DNA of 64,000 bases from the NCBI GenBank assembly GCA_028826165.1, contig JAPDFW010000136.1:197501-261500 (forward strand), given 5' to 3'. The notes under the pieces were generated by a model. The model made no database searches. It was not told the origin of the DNA and was given only the letters and a program-made list of their open reading frames with translations. Made by a program: the position numbers and the translations under genes. Of this stretch, positions 46,904 to 56,999 are shown in pieces (the first letter of the stretch is position 1; each line of letters starts with the position of its first letter). Source of the DNA: Anaeramoeba ignava (Eukaryota > Metamonada > Anaeramoebidae).

Positions 46904-47681
46904 TTTGAATTAAATTCAAATTAAAAATAAAAATAAAAATAATAGAAAATAACCTTTTTTTTGGATTAATTTTAAAATAAAATAAATTATTTTGAATAAA
47001 TAAATTAAATTATAAAAGAATTTAAAGAAAATGTTTTTTTATTTTGATTTATTTTTTTTATAATGAAAAAGGAAGAAAAATAATTACTTTTTCTTTTTAT
47101 TAACTTTTTTAAAAAAGGAAAGGAAAAAATGAAAAAATGAATTTTTGGAAAAGTTTTTTGATAAATAAATAAAAATAAATTTGGATTTTGTTTTTGATTT
47201 TAATTTTAATTTTAATTATAATTTTAATTTTAATTTTAATTTTGATTTTGATTTTGATTTTAATTTTAATTTTAATTTTAATTTTAATTTTAATTTTAAT
47301 TTTAATTTTGATTTTGATTTTAATTTTAATTTTAATTTTAATTTTAATTTTAATTTTAATTTTAATTTTAATTTTAATTTTAATTTTAATTTTAATTTTA
47401 ATTTTAATTTTAATTTTAATTTTGATTTTAATTTTAATTTTAATTTTGATTTTGATTTTTAATTTAAATTTTAATTTTAATTTTAATTTTGATTTTAATT
47501 TTTTTAATTTTAATTTTGATTTTAATTTTAATTTTAATTTTGATTTTAATTTTAATTTTAATTTTAATTTTAATTTTAATTTTAATTTTAATTTGGATTT
47601 TGTTTTTGATTTTAATTTTAATTTTAATTTTAATTTTGATTTTTGATTATTAAATTTTTAATTTAAATTTAAATTTTAATT
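46904..47681. repeat. AT-rich intergenic region with AATTTT/GATTTT hexamer tract
   Basis: 46904-47160 is the probable ARM-gene promoter, poly-A/T without a recognisable element. 47175-47660 is a tract of AATTTT with GATTTT interruptions, like the one at 39714-40217, placed just downstream of RCC1-BTB paralogue 3. Confidence 0.8.
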
Positions 47682-49467
47682 TTAATTTTTAAATTTGTTA
47701 ATTAATAAATCAAATAAATTTGGATTTGTTTGATTTAATTGAAAATAATCAATTCCAATTTGAATTTCATCAATTATTTCTTGTGTAATTTGAATTTCAT
47801 CTTTAATTTGATTTGAATAAATCCAATATTCAAATATTTGAAATGATTTATTACTTAATTCACTATAATCTGTAACTTTTATTTGATTTATCATTTGTTA
47901 CAGATAAAAACATTCCTCGATATAATTCACTTCTCATTATTAATATTAATTTTGGAAATTTATATTGTTTTTCTTTTTTTTCAATAATAAAATCTTTTTC
48001 ATTTTCATTTTCATTTTCATTTAAATAAATTCTTTTCATTGTTTCTTCAATTTTTTCATTTAAATTTATAATTTCTTTAATTTCTAAATATAATATTGGA
48101 TTTATCTTTCTGTTTGAATAAATCATTTCAAATATTTGATTTGATTCTTTAATTGATTTTTTTGAAATAATTTCTTTAAGTTTTTCAATTTCATTTTCAT
48201 TTTGATTTAATCTATATTTCAATATTAAATTATGAGCTTCAATTATTTCTCCATTTTTGGTTTTAAATGAAATATCACAAAATTCTTTTCTTCTAAATAA
48301 TTTTATCAAATCTTCTTCAAGATTGGAAAAAGAAAGAGGAGAATAATAAAGAAATGATTTATCATATCCACAAGAAAGATGATAATTAGAAATATCTTCA
48401 TTAAATCTTAATTTAGGAAGTTCAATTTGAATTGGGATTAATTGATTATTTGTATCTCCAGTTCCTAATTGACCATATTCATTATGTCCAAATCCAATTA
48501 ATTTTGAATTTGAAGTTAAAATCAAAGTAGATTCATCTCCAACAGAAAAATCAAGAATATTATCATCATTTTCAAATAAAGATGATTTGATTTCAGTAAA
48601 TTCATAAGTATTTTCATTTTTGCCAAGTCCATTACATTCATAATACCCAGATGAATAAAGTTTTCTTTTTGGATTTTCATTTTCATTTTCATTTTCAATC
48701 AACATTATTGAATGAAAATTTCCAGATTGAATATCAATTATTTTGCCTTTTGGAATATTTTGGATTTTGGTTAATTTTTTGGGTTTGTCTTTTTTTGATT
48801 CTCCTAATCCAAGTTGACCATATGTATTATATCCGCATACAAATAATTCTTGATTTGAATTTAAAAGAAAAATTCGATGTGAAGTATTTCCTGAAAATAT
48901 TTTAGAAACATTTTTCATCATTAAAATTGGTTTTTTTGTTTTTTTAAGTATTTCAGAATCAAAACCAAGTTGACCAAATTGATTTGAACCAATTCCATAA
49001 ACATTTTGATTTGAAGTTAATAAATAAATTGAAAAGATTCCAGAAACAATATCTTGAATTATTCTATCATTTGTATCTTCAATTAATGATGAAATATTGA
49101 TAAATTCATTTGGATTAATATATCTTCCTTTAGCAAATACATTTCCTTCTTTTGTTAAAATAGCTTCATTTTCCCAACCAACAGTTACTTTTTGAATATT
49201 TTCAATTTGGATTTTTGAAGGATTTTGATTTGGATTTTCATTTAAATCATTTTCATTTAGATATTCTATTGCTTTTCCATTTTTAAAAAGGAAAATTGTT
49301 GAAAAATCACTTGATGAAATTTGTTTAATTTGTTTTTCATTTTCATTTTCATTTTCATTTTCATTTTCATTTTCAAATTTAAATTGAATTGGTTTTGTTA
49401 TTTGATTTGGTTCATTTTTGATAAATTTTGGATATTCATTTCTTCCAAAAAATAAAATTTCATTCAT
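47682..49467 (-). CDS. RCC1-BTB protein, paralogue 3 (one frame break near the 3' end)
   Basis: Starts MNEILFFGRNEYPKFIKNEP with the same propeller plus split-BTB design (VYGIGSNQFGQLGFDSEILK, LFVCGYNTYGQLGLGESKK, LIGFGHNEYGQLGTGDTN). The main frame ends at SNKSYRL. One extra A in the run at about 47877-47880 is responsible, since the paralogues read SNKVTDYSELSNK there. The continuation at 47894-47682 gives VTDYSELSNKSFQIFEYWIY through DLLINKFKN. With that base removed the protein would be about 594 aa, matching its paralogues. The Glu-Asn tract near residue 35 is longer here (about six units). Confidence 0.85.
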
Positions 49468-49569
49468 TTTCTTTTTTTATTTTATAATTTTATAATTTTT
49501 TTTGAAAAGAAAAAAATGAAAAAAAATGAAAAAAATAAAAATTTTTTAATTTTAATTTTGAATAAAAAC

Positions 49570-52086
49570 TTAAACATAAACTTGTTTAATATCTGAAATT
49601 TTGGCAGGTTTTTTACAAGTTGGACATTTTTGTTTTCTTTGAACATAAGATTCAATACATTTTCTACAAAAAGTATGAGGACATACTTTTAAAGTACAAA
49701 TTTCTGTTTTTGGATTTCCACAAATGTCACATTTGTTTTTTTGTTCGTCTTCTTCTTTTTCTTTTATTTTCATTTTTTTTGCTTCTTTATATTTTGTTTC
49801 ATCTTCTTCTATTATTTTTTTTACTTCTTTTCGGATTTGTTCAATTTCTTCAATTATTTCAAAATCTCTTTGAATAACTTGACTAAATTATATTTTTTAA
49901 TTAAATTATATTTTGAAAATAAATTATATTTTGAAATTAAATTATATTTTGTAATTAAATTATATTTTATAATTAAATTATATTTTATAATTAAATTATA
50001 TTTTGAAATTAAATTATATTTTGAAATTAAATTATATTTTGAAATTAAATTATATTTTTAAATTAAATTATATTTTGAAATTAAATTATATTTTTAAATT
50101 AAATTATATTTTGTAATTAAATTATATTTTTGGAATTAAATTATATTTTATAATTAAATCATATTTTGTAATTAAATTATATTTTTGGAATTAAATTATA
50201 TTTTTAAATTAAATTATATTTTTGAAATTAAATCATATTTTGTAATTAAATTATATTTTGAAATTAAATTATATTTTGTAATTAAATTATATTTTGTAAT
50301 TAAATTATATTTTGAAATTAAATTATATTTTGTAATTAAATTATATTTTATAATTAAAATATATTTTGGAATTAAATTATATTTTGTAATTAAATTATAT
50401 TTTGGAATTAAATTATATTTTGTAATTAAATTATATTTTTAAATTAAATTATATTTTGTAATTAAATTATATTTTTAAATTAAATTATATTTTTGTAATT
50501 AAATTATATTTTGTAATTAAATTATATTTTTAAATTAAATTATATTTTGTAATTAAATTATATTTTGGAATTAAATTATATTTTGAAATTAAAATATATT
50601 TTTGTAATTAAATTATATTTTATAATTAAAATATATTTTGGAATTAAATTATATTTTATAATTAAATTATATTTTTAATTAAATTATATTTTTGTAATTA
50701 AATTATATTTTGTAATTAAATTATATTTTGTAATTAAATTATATTTTTTAAATTAAATTATATTTTTAAATTAAATTATATTTTGTGAATTAAATTATAT
50801 TTTGTAATTAAATTATATTTTGGAATTAAATTATATTTTGGAATTAAATTATATTTTGAAATTAAATTATATTTTTAAATTAAATTATATTTTGTAATTA
50901 AATTATATTTTTAAATTAAATTATATTTTGTAATTAAATTATATTTTTAATTAAATTATATTTTGTAATTAAATTATATTTTTGTAATTAAATTATATTT
51001 TGGAATTAAATTATATTTTGGAATTAAATTATATTTTTGAAATTAAATTATATTTTGTAATTAAATTATATTTTTGTAATTAAAATTATATTTTGAAATT
51101 AAATTATATTTTGGAATTAAATTATATTTTGTAATTAAATTATATTTTGAAATTAAATTATATTTTTGTAATTAAATTATATTTTTAAATTAAAATATAT
51201 TTTTAAATTAAATTATATTTTGCAATTAAATTATATTTTTAAATTAAATTATATTTTGAAATTAAATTATATTTTGAAATTAAATTATATTTTGTAATTA
51301 AATTATATTTTTAAATTAAATTATATTTTGTAATTAAATTATATTTTTAAATTAAATTATATTTTTAAATTAAATTATATTTTGTAATTAAATTATATTT
51401 TAAATTAAATTATATTTTTAATTAAATTATATTTTGAAATTAAATTATATTTTTAAATTAAATTATATTTTGTAATTAAATTATATTTTATAATTAAATT
51501 ATATTTTTAAATTAAATTATATTTTGTAATTAAATTATATTTTTAATTAAATTATATTTTTAAATTAAATTATATTTTTGACTAAATTATATTTTGTAAT
51601 TAAATTATATTTTGTAATTAAATTATATTTTGTAATTAAATTATATTTTGAAATTAAATTATATTTTTAAATTAAATTATATTTTTAAATTAAATTATAT
51701 TTTTAAATTAAATTATATTTTGTAATTAAATTATATTTTGTAATTAAATTATATTTTTGTAATTAAATTAAATATTGTAATTAAATTATATTTTGTAATT
51801 AAATTATATTTTGTAATTAAATTATATTTTGTAATTAAATTATATTTTGTAATTAAATTATATTTTGAAATTAAATTATATTTTTAAATTAAATTATATT
51901 TTGGAATTAAATTATATTTTTGAAATTAAATTATATTTTGTAATTAAATTATATTTTGAAATTAAATTATATTTTGTAATTAAATTATATTTTTAAATTA
52001 AATTATATTTTTGTAATTAAATTATATTTTTAAATTAAATTATATTTTTAAATTAAATTATATTTTGTAATTAAAACAAACCTCAT
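49570..52086 (-). CDS. Small RING-finger protein resembling the Bre1/RNF20 C-terminus
   Basis: Two exons: a 5-nt coding exon ATGAG (52086-52082) and 49882-49570. Joining phase 2 to phase 1 gives MSQVIQRDFEII and a total of 105 aa. Residues about 10-55 are a charged coiled coil. The RING is C3HC4 (CDICGNPKTEICTLKVCPHT, then FCRKCIESYVQRKQKCPTC) and the tail ISDIKQVYV parallels the D-x-x-x-IY end of Bre1-type ligases. Bre1 mono-ubiquitinates histone H2B, but its long N-terminal coiled coil is absent, so this is a stand-alone RING or a reduced Bre1. The start is 110 bp from the divergent MED22 start. An upstream noncoding or longer first exon cannot be excluded. Confidence 0.7.
49883..52081. repeat. 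2.2-kb intron made of an 18-bp tandem repeat
   Basis: Donor GTTTGTTTTAATTAC at 52081, acceptor ATAATTTAG at 49883. The body is tandem attaaattatattttgta, allowing variable bases at the gta position and occasional 17-bp or 19-bp units, about 120 copies. It separates a 5-nt coding exon from the rest of the RING gene. Confidence 0.85.
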
Positions 52087-52196
52087 TTAAAAATAAATGG
52101 AAAAATGGAAAAATGAAAAATGGAAAATGGAAAAATGAAAAATGAAAAAAAAATATTTTTTAAAAATCATTTTTTTATTTTTTCATTTTTTAAAAA

Positions 52197-52674
52197 ATGG
52201 ATCCTCTTAAAATAACTAAAAATGAAATGGAATTAATGATAAAAAACTTTTCAAAAATATTTGATACAGCTAAAATTAATAAAAATCCTCAAAATTATCA
52301 AGAAACATTTCAATTATTACTTCAAGCAGAACAAATTGTTATTTTTAAAAAAATTTTAAAAAAAAAGTTTCATTTAAAATCCAATTAAAAAAATAAATAA
52401 AAAATTCAATCATTTTTTTTAGGCTGTTTCTTCTCAAAATATTTTACAAGTTATTTCAGAATTAAAGAGAGTATTAATAATTAGTGATGATGTTTCAAGA
52501 AATAAAAATATTGAAGATCAAAAAATGAAATTAAAAAATCAAAAAGAAAAAAATGATTCAAAACTTCAAGAAATTAGACAAGAAATAACAGCTGCACTTT
52601 ATGAATTAGAAACAGAATTATATCAACCAATTGGTGATTTGACTCAATTAAAATCAATAAATCAAAAAAAATGA
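52197..52674 (+). CDS. MED22: Mediator complex subunit 22
   Basis: Two exons, 52197-52337 and 52423-52674, both phase 0; 130 aa. The pattern matches MED22/Srb6: MIKNFSKIFDTAKI in the first helix, YQETFQLLLQAEQI at the exon end, then NILQVISELKRVLIISDD and a C-terminal helix LQEIRQEITAALYELETELY. Human MED22 has the equivalent NFTEIIKTAKI, then LVSDLKQFLILND and LYELEEEYY. It is part of the Mediator head module, which links activators to RNA polymerase II. Divergent from the Bre1-like RING gene, with 110 bp between starts. Confidence 0.9.
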
Positions 52675-52762
52675 TTTTTTCTGTTATTTTTTATAATAAA
52701 AGAATTTTTAATCAATTTTAAATCAATTTTTATTTCAATTTTTAATCAATTTCATATTAATT

Positions 52763-55260
52763 TTAAATCAATTTTTGAACTTTTTTTTTCCTTCTTGAAT
52801 TTTTTCTTTTTGAATTTTGAGTTCCTTTTTTTGTTATTTGTTTTGGTTCTTCTAATGATTGTAATAAATCTGGAAAATCTTCTTGAGTGAATAAATTATT
52901 TTTTTCTTTAATTTTCTTTTGATATTTCTTTGTATTTTGATTTTGATTATTTTGATTATTTTGATTATTTTGATTATTTTGATTATTTTGATTTTGATTA
53001 TTTTGATTTTTGCTAGGAATTATTTTTGGTTTCCATTTTTTTTGATATTGATTTTGATATTGATTTTGATTTTGATTTTGATTTTGATTTTGATTTTGAT
53101 TTTGATTATTTTGATTTTTTTGATTATTTTGATTTTGTTGATTTCGATTATTTTGATTTTGATTATTTTGATTTTGATTTTGATTTTGATTTTGATTTTG
53201 ATTTTGATTTTGATTTTGATTATTTTGATTATTTTGATTTTTATTTTTATTTTGATTTTTGCTAGGAATTATTTTTGGTTTCCATTTTTTTTGATATTGA
53301 TTTTGATATTGATATTGATTTTGATATTGATTTTGATATTGATTTTAGAATTATTTTTGGTTTCCATTTTTTTTGATATTGATTTTGATATTGATATTGA
53401 TTTTGATATTGATTTTGATATTGATTTTGATATTGATTTTGATATTGATTTTGATATTGATTTTGATTTTGATTTTGATTTTGATTTTGATATTGATATT
53501 GATATTGATTTTGATATTGATTTCGATATTGATTTCGATATCGATATTGATATTGATTTTGATTTTGATATTGATATTCGTTTTCATATGGATTTTCATA
53601 TTGATAAAAATGTTGGTTTTGATATTCGTTTTGATATTCGTTTTGATATTCGTTTTGATATTCATTTTGATATTTATATTGATTTTCATATTGATTTTCA
53701 TATTTATTTTCATATTGATTTTCATATTGATTTTGATTTTCATATTGATTTTGATTTTGTTTTTCATTTTTATTTTCATTTTCATTTTCATTTTCATTTT
53801 TATTTTCATTTTCATTTTCATTTTTATATTCATTTTCATTTTTTCATATTCATATTCATATTCATATTCTTTTCGGATTGCTTTGTTTTTCAATTTTTTT
53901 TCATTTTCTTTTTGTTCTTCTTCTTTTTTTATAGTTTCATTCAAATCAGGAAATGAATTTTTTAACATTTCTTTTCGATCTATAAAATTTACCAAGTCTT
54001 GTTGAAGTTTCTGATTAGGAATAATTTCAATAATATCATTAATTATTTTTTCCAAGAAATCGGAATTAAATAATGTTGATAAAGAATTATAAAAATAAGC
54101 AGTATTAACTTTTCCAAAAACAAATTTATAGAAATTTTCATTAAATTCTTTGAGTTTATCATTTCCATAATTATGTTCGATTTCAAACAATAATTTTTCA
54201 TTTTGTTTTTGCCTCAAAAATGCTTTTTCTGATTCAAATTGATCAACATAAGTTTTTTGCAAAAAGAGATTTTCAATTTGAAAATTATTTTGGAAATCAT
54301 TTCCATATCGAATAAAATTTTGATTTCTTCTATCATAATAATTGCTTTTATAATTGGAATTGTGGTGATTTTCTTTGTGATTTTTCTGCAGATCCAATTT
54401 TGGATTTGCTAAATTATTATTTTCTTTATGAAATTTTTCAATGTGTTTCATAAGTTGATTTTTTGTCTCAAAAACAACAAATCTAGCATTCAAACAATCG
54501 ACGTTATTGCATAAATAATGTTGGTGATTAAAATGAGCTTCCAATTCTTTATAAGAACAATAATAAACATCATCGATATCATTTTTTTTACAAATTTCAC
54601 AAATATAATGATTTTGAACACAATGAACTGCAAATTTTTCAGTGTCAAAAAAAGAAATGTTGCAGCATTTACAAAAGGGATGATTTCCTTGATGAATCAA
54701 CAGTTCTTTCCTTGAATATATTTGCAGTTCATCTTGTAAAAAATTTCCATATTCTAAACAAACGTCGCATAAAAACATCTCGTGTTCTACATTCAAATGC
54801 AACTTTAAATCCTCTTCTGTGTTGTGAATCATCTTGCATATCGGACATATAAGTCGATATGCTTCGAGAATTTCAAAAAGAACGCCTGTTTGTTGATAAA
54901 AAAAGTTTAATTTTTTCTCATAATACATGGTTTTTAAATCAAATTCCTCAAATTGCTTCAAATTTGAATGCGTCATTATTATATCTTGCGTTTCTTTTTT
55001 GCATACAGGACATGTTCTCTTTTCTTTTTTCTTATCCATTCTTATTAGACATCTCCCTGTTCAAGAAAAAAAATATGTTATTTTTTCCCGTTTTAATTAA
55101 ATTTTTAATTGAAAAATAATTTTTTAAAAATGAAAAACAAAAAACACAAACAACAAGTTTGACGATGATTGCATTTTCCAAGTGCAAATATTTTAATAGG
55201 ATTTTTACAAATTGAACAAAATAAAATTTCTTTTTGGTTTTTATAAAGACCAAAATTCAT
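52763..55260 (-). CDS. ZNF598/Hel2-like RING and C2H2 ubiquitin ligase with N/Q-rich insert
   Basis: Exon 1 (55260-55152) holds the first half of the RING (ILFCSICKNPIKIFALGKCN, HRQTC). An intron 55151-55057 follows, and exon 2 from 55056 completes it (WRCLIRMDKKKEKRTCPVCK). Then comes the family's zinc-finger series: CPICKMIHNTEEDLKLHLNV, FLCDVCLEYG, HPFCKCCNISFFDTEKFAVH, YICEICKK, HYLCNNVDC and a last H..H. ZNF598/Hel2 senses collided ribosomes and ubiquitinates 40S proteins. After residue about 440 a tract of N/Q/Y/E hexamers (53870-52990) carries three copies of KKWKPKII. The C-terminus QEDFPDLLQSLEEP resembles the conserved FP-L motif of the family. A run of A near 53850 shifts the frame from NQ to KI/MK, so the reading through the tract is uncertain. 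Confidence 0.85.
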
Positions 55261-55544
55261 AATCAAAAAGATAAAAATACTTTGAATTTTGATTTTTTGA
55301 TTTTGATTTTGATTTTGATTTTGATTTTGATTTTGATTTTGATTTTTATTTTAATTTTAATTTTAATTTGATTTTGATTTTGATTTTGATTTTTTTATTT
55401 TTGAATTGATTTTGATTTTGATTTTTTGATTTTTAATTTGATTTTGATTTTTATTTTGATTTTGATTGATTTTGATTTTGATTTTAATTTTAATTTTTAA
55501 ATTGATTTTGATTTTCATTTTTTTCTTTTTAGTTTTAAAGTAAA
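55261..55544. repeat. Intergenic TTTTGA/AATTTT hexamer tract between divergent genes
   Basis: 285 bp between the ZNF598-like start and the Ras-BTB start, mostly TTTTGA with AATTTT units. It must contain two promoters, so promoter function within or beside a simple repeat is implied. No element is identified. Confidence 0.7.
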
Positions 55545-56789
55545 ATGAATTCAGAAGATGAAGATAAAGAAGATGAACAAGAAAAAAAGGTCTCAATAGG
55601 AATTTTTGGATCAGGAGGAGCAGGAAGAGACAGTATTGCTTTAAGATTTCATCAGAATAAATATCAAGAAGATTATGTTCCAGTGATTGAAGATGTATTT
55701 GAAAAAAAAATGATAATTAAAGGAGAAGAAATAAAAGTTGAAACAACAGTAACAGCAGGTCAAGAAGAATTCTCAGCTTTTTGGCCTCTAGTTGCTCGCC
55801 AATCTAATTGTTTATTTTTGGTCTATTCAATTGAATTTGGACATACTTTTGATTCAATACCTACTTTTTATAAAGATCTTCAAGGATATTTTAAAACATT
55901 TGAAGAATTTGATTCAATTCCAAAATTTCTTATTGCGAACAAAATTGATTTGGAAAATGAAAGAAAAATTACTTTTCAACAAGGAAAAGATTTGGCAAAC
56001 AAATATGGAATGTATTTTATGGAAGTTAGTTCTAAAACTGGTCAAAATATTCAAGCTTTATTTGAAAAAGCAATTTCGAAAGTTTTGAAAAGAAGAAATT
56101 ATTTATTTAAATTTTTGGCAACTTTCCAAAAAGAAATGCTCCAATTTTTAGAAAGGAAAGAATTTTGTGATTTTTCTTTTATTTTTTCAAATCCAAATAT
56201 TGAGCCAATTCCTTTGCATTCTTCAATATTAAAATACAGAATTGGAGAAGATTTTGAAATGAAACTTGATAAATTGAAAAATGAAGAAAGAAAAGATATT
56301 CTTTCATTTCTTTCATTATTATATTCTGGATTAGAAAAATTTAATATTCCAAAAAATCAAGAATTGTCCAAAGAAAGTGGAATTGAAATTAAAATTGGAA
56401 GAGAAAAACTTATTGAAGATATGAAAAAACTTAATTTAGATGAAGAAAGTAAAGATTTTTCAATAATTGTCGATGAAAAAGAAATCAAAGTTCATAAGAT
56501 CATTTTGGCGTTAAGAAGTGAAGTTTATAGAGAAATGTTCAATCAAGTTAAAGATGATTCAGGAAAAGTTAAAGATTATACAAATTCAAAATTCAAAACT
56601 TTCCAAATTTTAATTCAATTTTTTTATACAGACACTATTGAAGAAAATATTTCATTAGAAAATATTCAAGGATTAAAACAAGCTCAAGATTTTTATCAAT
56701 TACATCCCAAATCATCTCTTTCACCACAATTAGAATATTTTGAAGGAAAGAAAAAGAAAAAGAAAAAAGATAAATGTTCAATTTTTTGA
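55545..56789 (+). CDS. Ras-like pseudoGTPase fused to two BTB domains, with CaaX box
   Basis: 414 aa, one exon. Residues 15-180 form a Ras-type G domain. The P-loop is GSGGAGRDS (22-30): the invariant Lys is Arg28 and the Mg-binding Ser/Thr is Asp29. Switch I has YVPVIED, with Val47 for the effector Thr. The DxxG Asp is Val69 (VTAGQEEF), while the catalytic Gln is kept (73). NKID and SSKTG are intact. Guanine recognition may persist, but phosphate/Mg binding should be poor. A BTB half (LERKEFCDFSFIF, LHSSILKYRI) and a second BTB (KDFSIIVDEKEIKVHKIILA, LRSEVYREMF) follow, as in RhoBTB proteins. The end is a lysine stretch and CSIF, a prenylation CaaX box with a polybasic membrane signal, which RhoBTB proteins of animals lack. 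A membrane-tethered Cullin-3 adaptor is inferred. Confidence 0.88.
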   Translation: MNSEDEDKEDEQEKKVSIGIFGSGGAGRDSIALRFHQNKYQEDYVPVIEDVFEKKMIIKGEEIKVETTVTAGQEEFSAFWPLVARQSNCLFLVYSIEFGHTFDSIPTFYKDLQGYFKTFEEFDSIPKFLIANKIDLENERKITFQQGKDLANKYGMYFMEVSSKTGQNIQALFEKAISKVLKRRNYLFKFLATFQKEMLQFLERKEFCDFSFIFSNPNIEPIPLHSSILKYRIGEDFEMKLDKLKNEERKDILSFLSLLYSGLEKFNIPKNQELSKESGIEIKIGREKLIEDMKKLNLDEESKDFSIIVDEKEIKVHKIILALRSEVYREMFNQVKDDSGKVKDYTNSKFKTFQILIQFFYTDTIEENISLENIQGLKQAQDFYQLHPKSSLSPQLEYFEGKKKKKKKDKCSIF

Positions 56790-56999
56790 AAATTAGATTT
56801 CAATCAAATATTAAAAAGCAAAAAGACGTAAATGTTCAATTTTTGAAAATTTTGATTTTTGATTTTAATTTTCAAATTTTAAAAAGCAAATTTTGATTTT
56901 GATTTTTGAATTTAATCCAATAATTTTGGATTTTGATTTTGATTTTGATTTTGATTTTAAATTGATTTTTAATTTTTAAATTTGATTTAGATTTTGATT

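Noticed and set aside
47181-47646. FNFNFN and ILILIL frames on the plus strand
   Set aside because: Intergenic AATTTT hexamer tract; no start context, no homology and no flanking domain.
49741-50442. Frames such as KLYFEIKLYF in the RING-gene intron
   Set aside because: Arise from the 18-bp repeat; they break at every 17-bp or 19-bp variant and lie in an intron with good splice sites.
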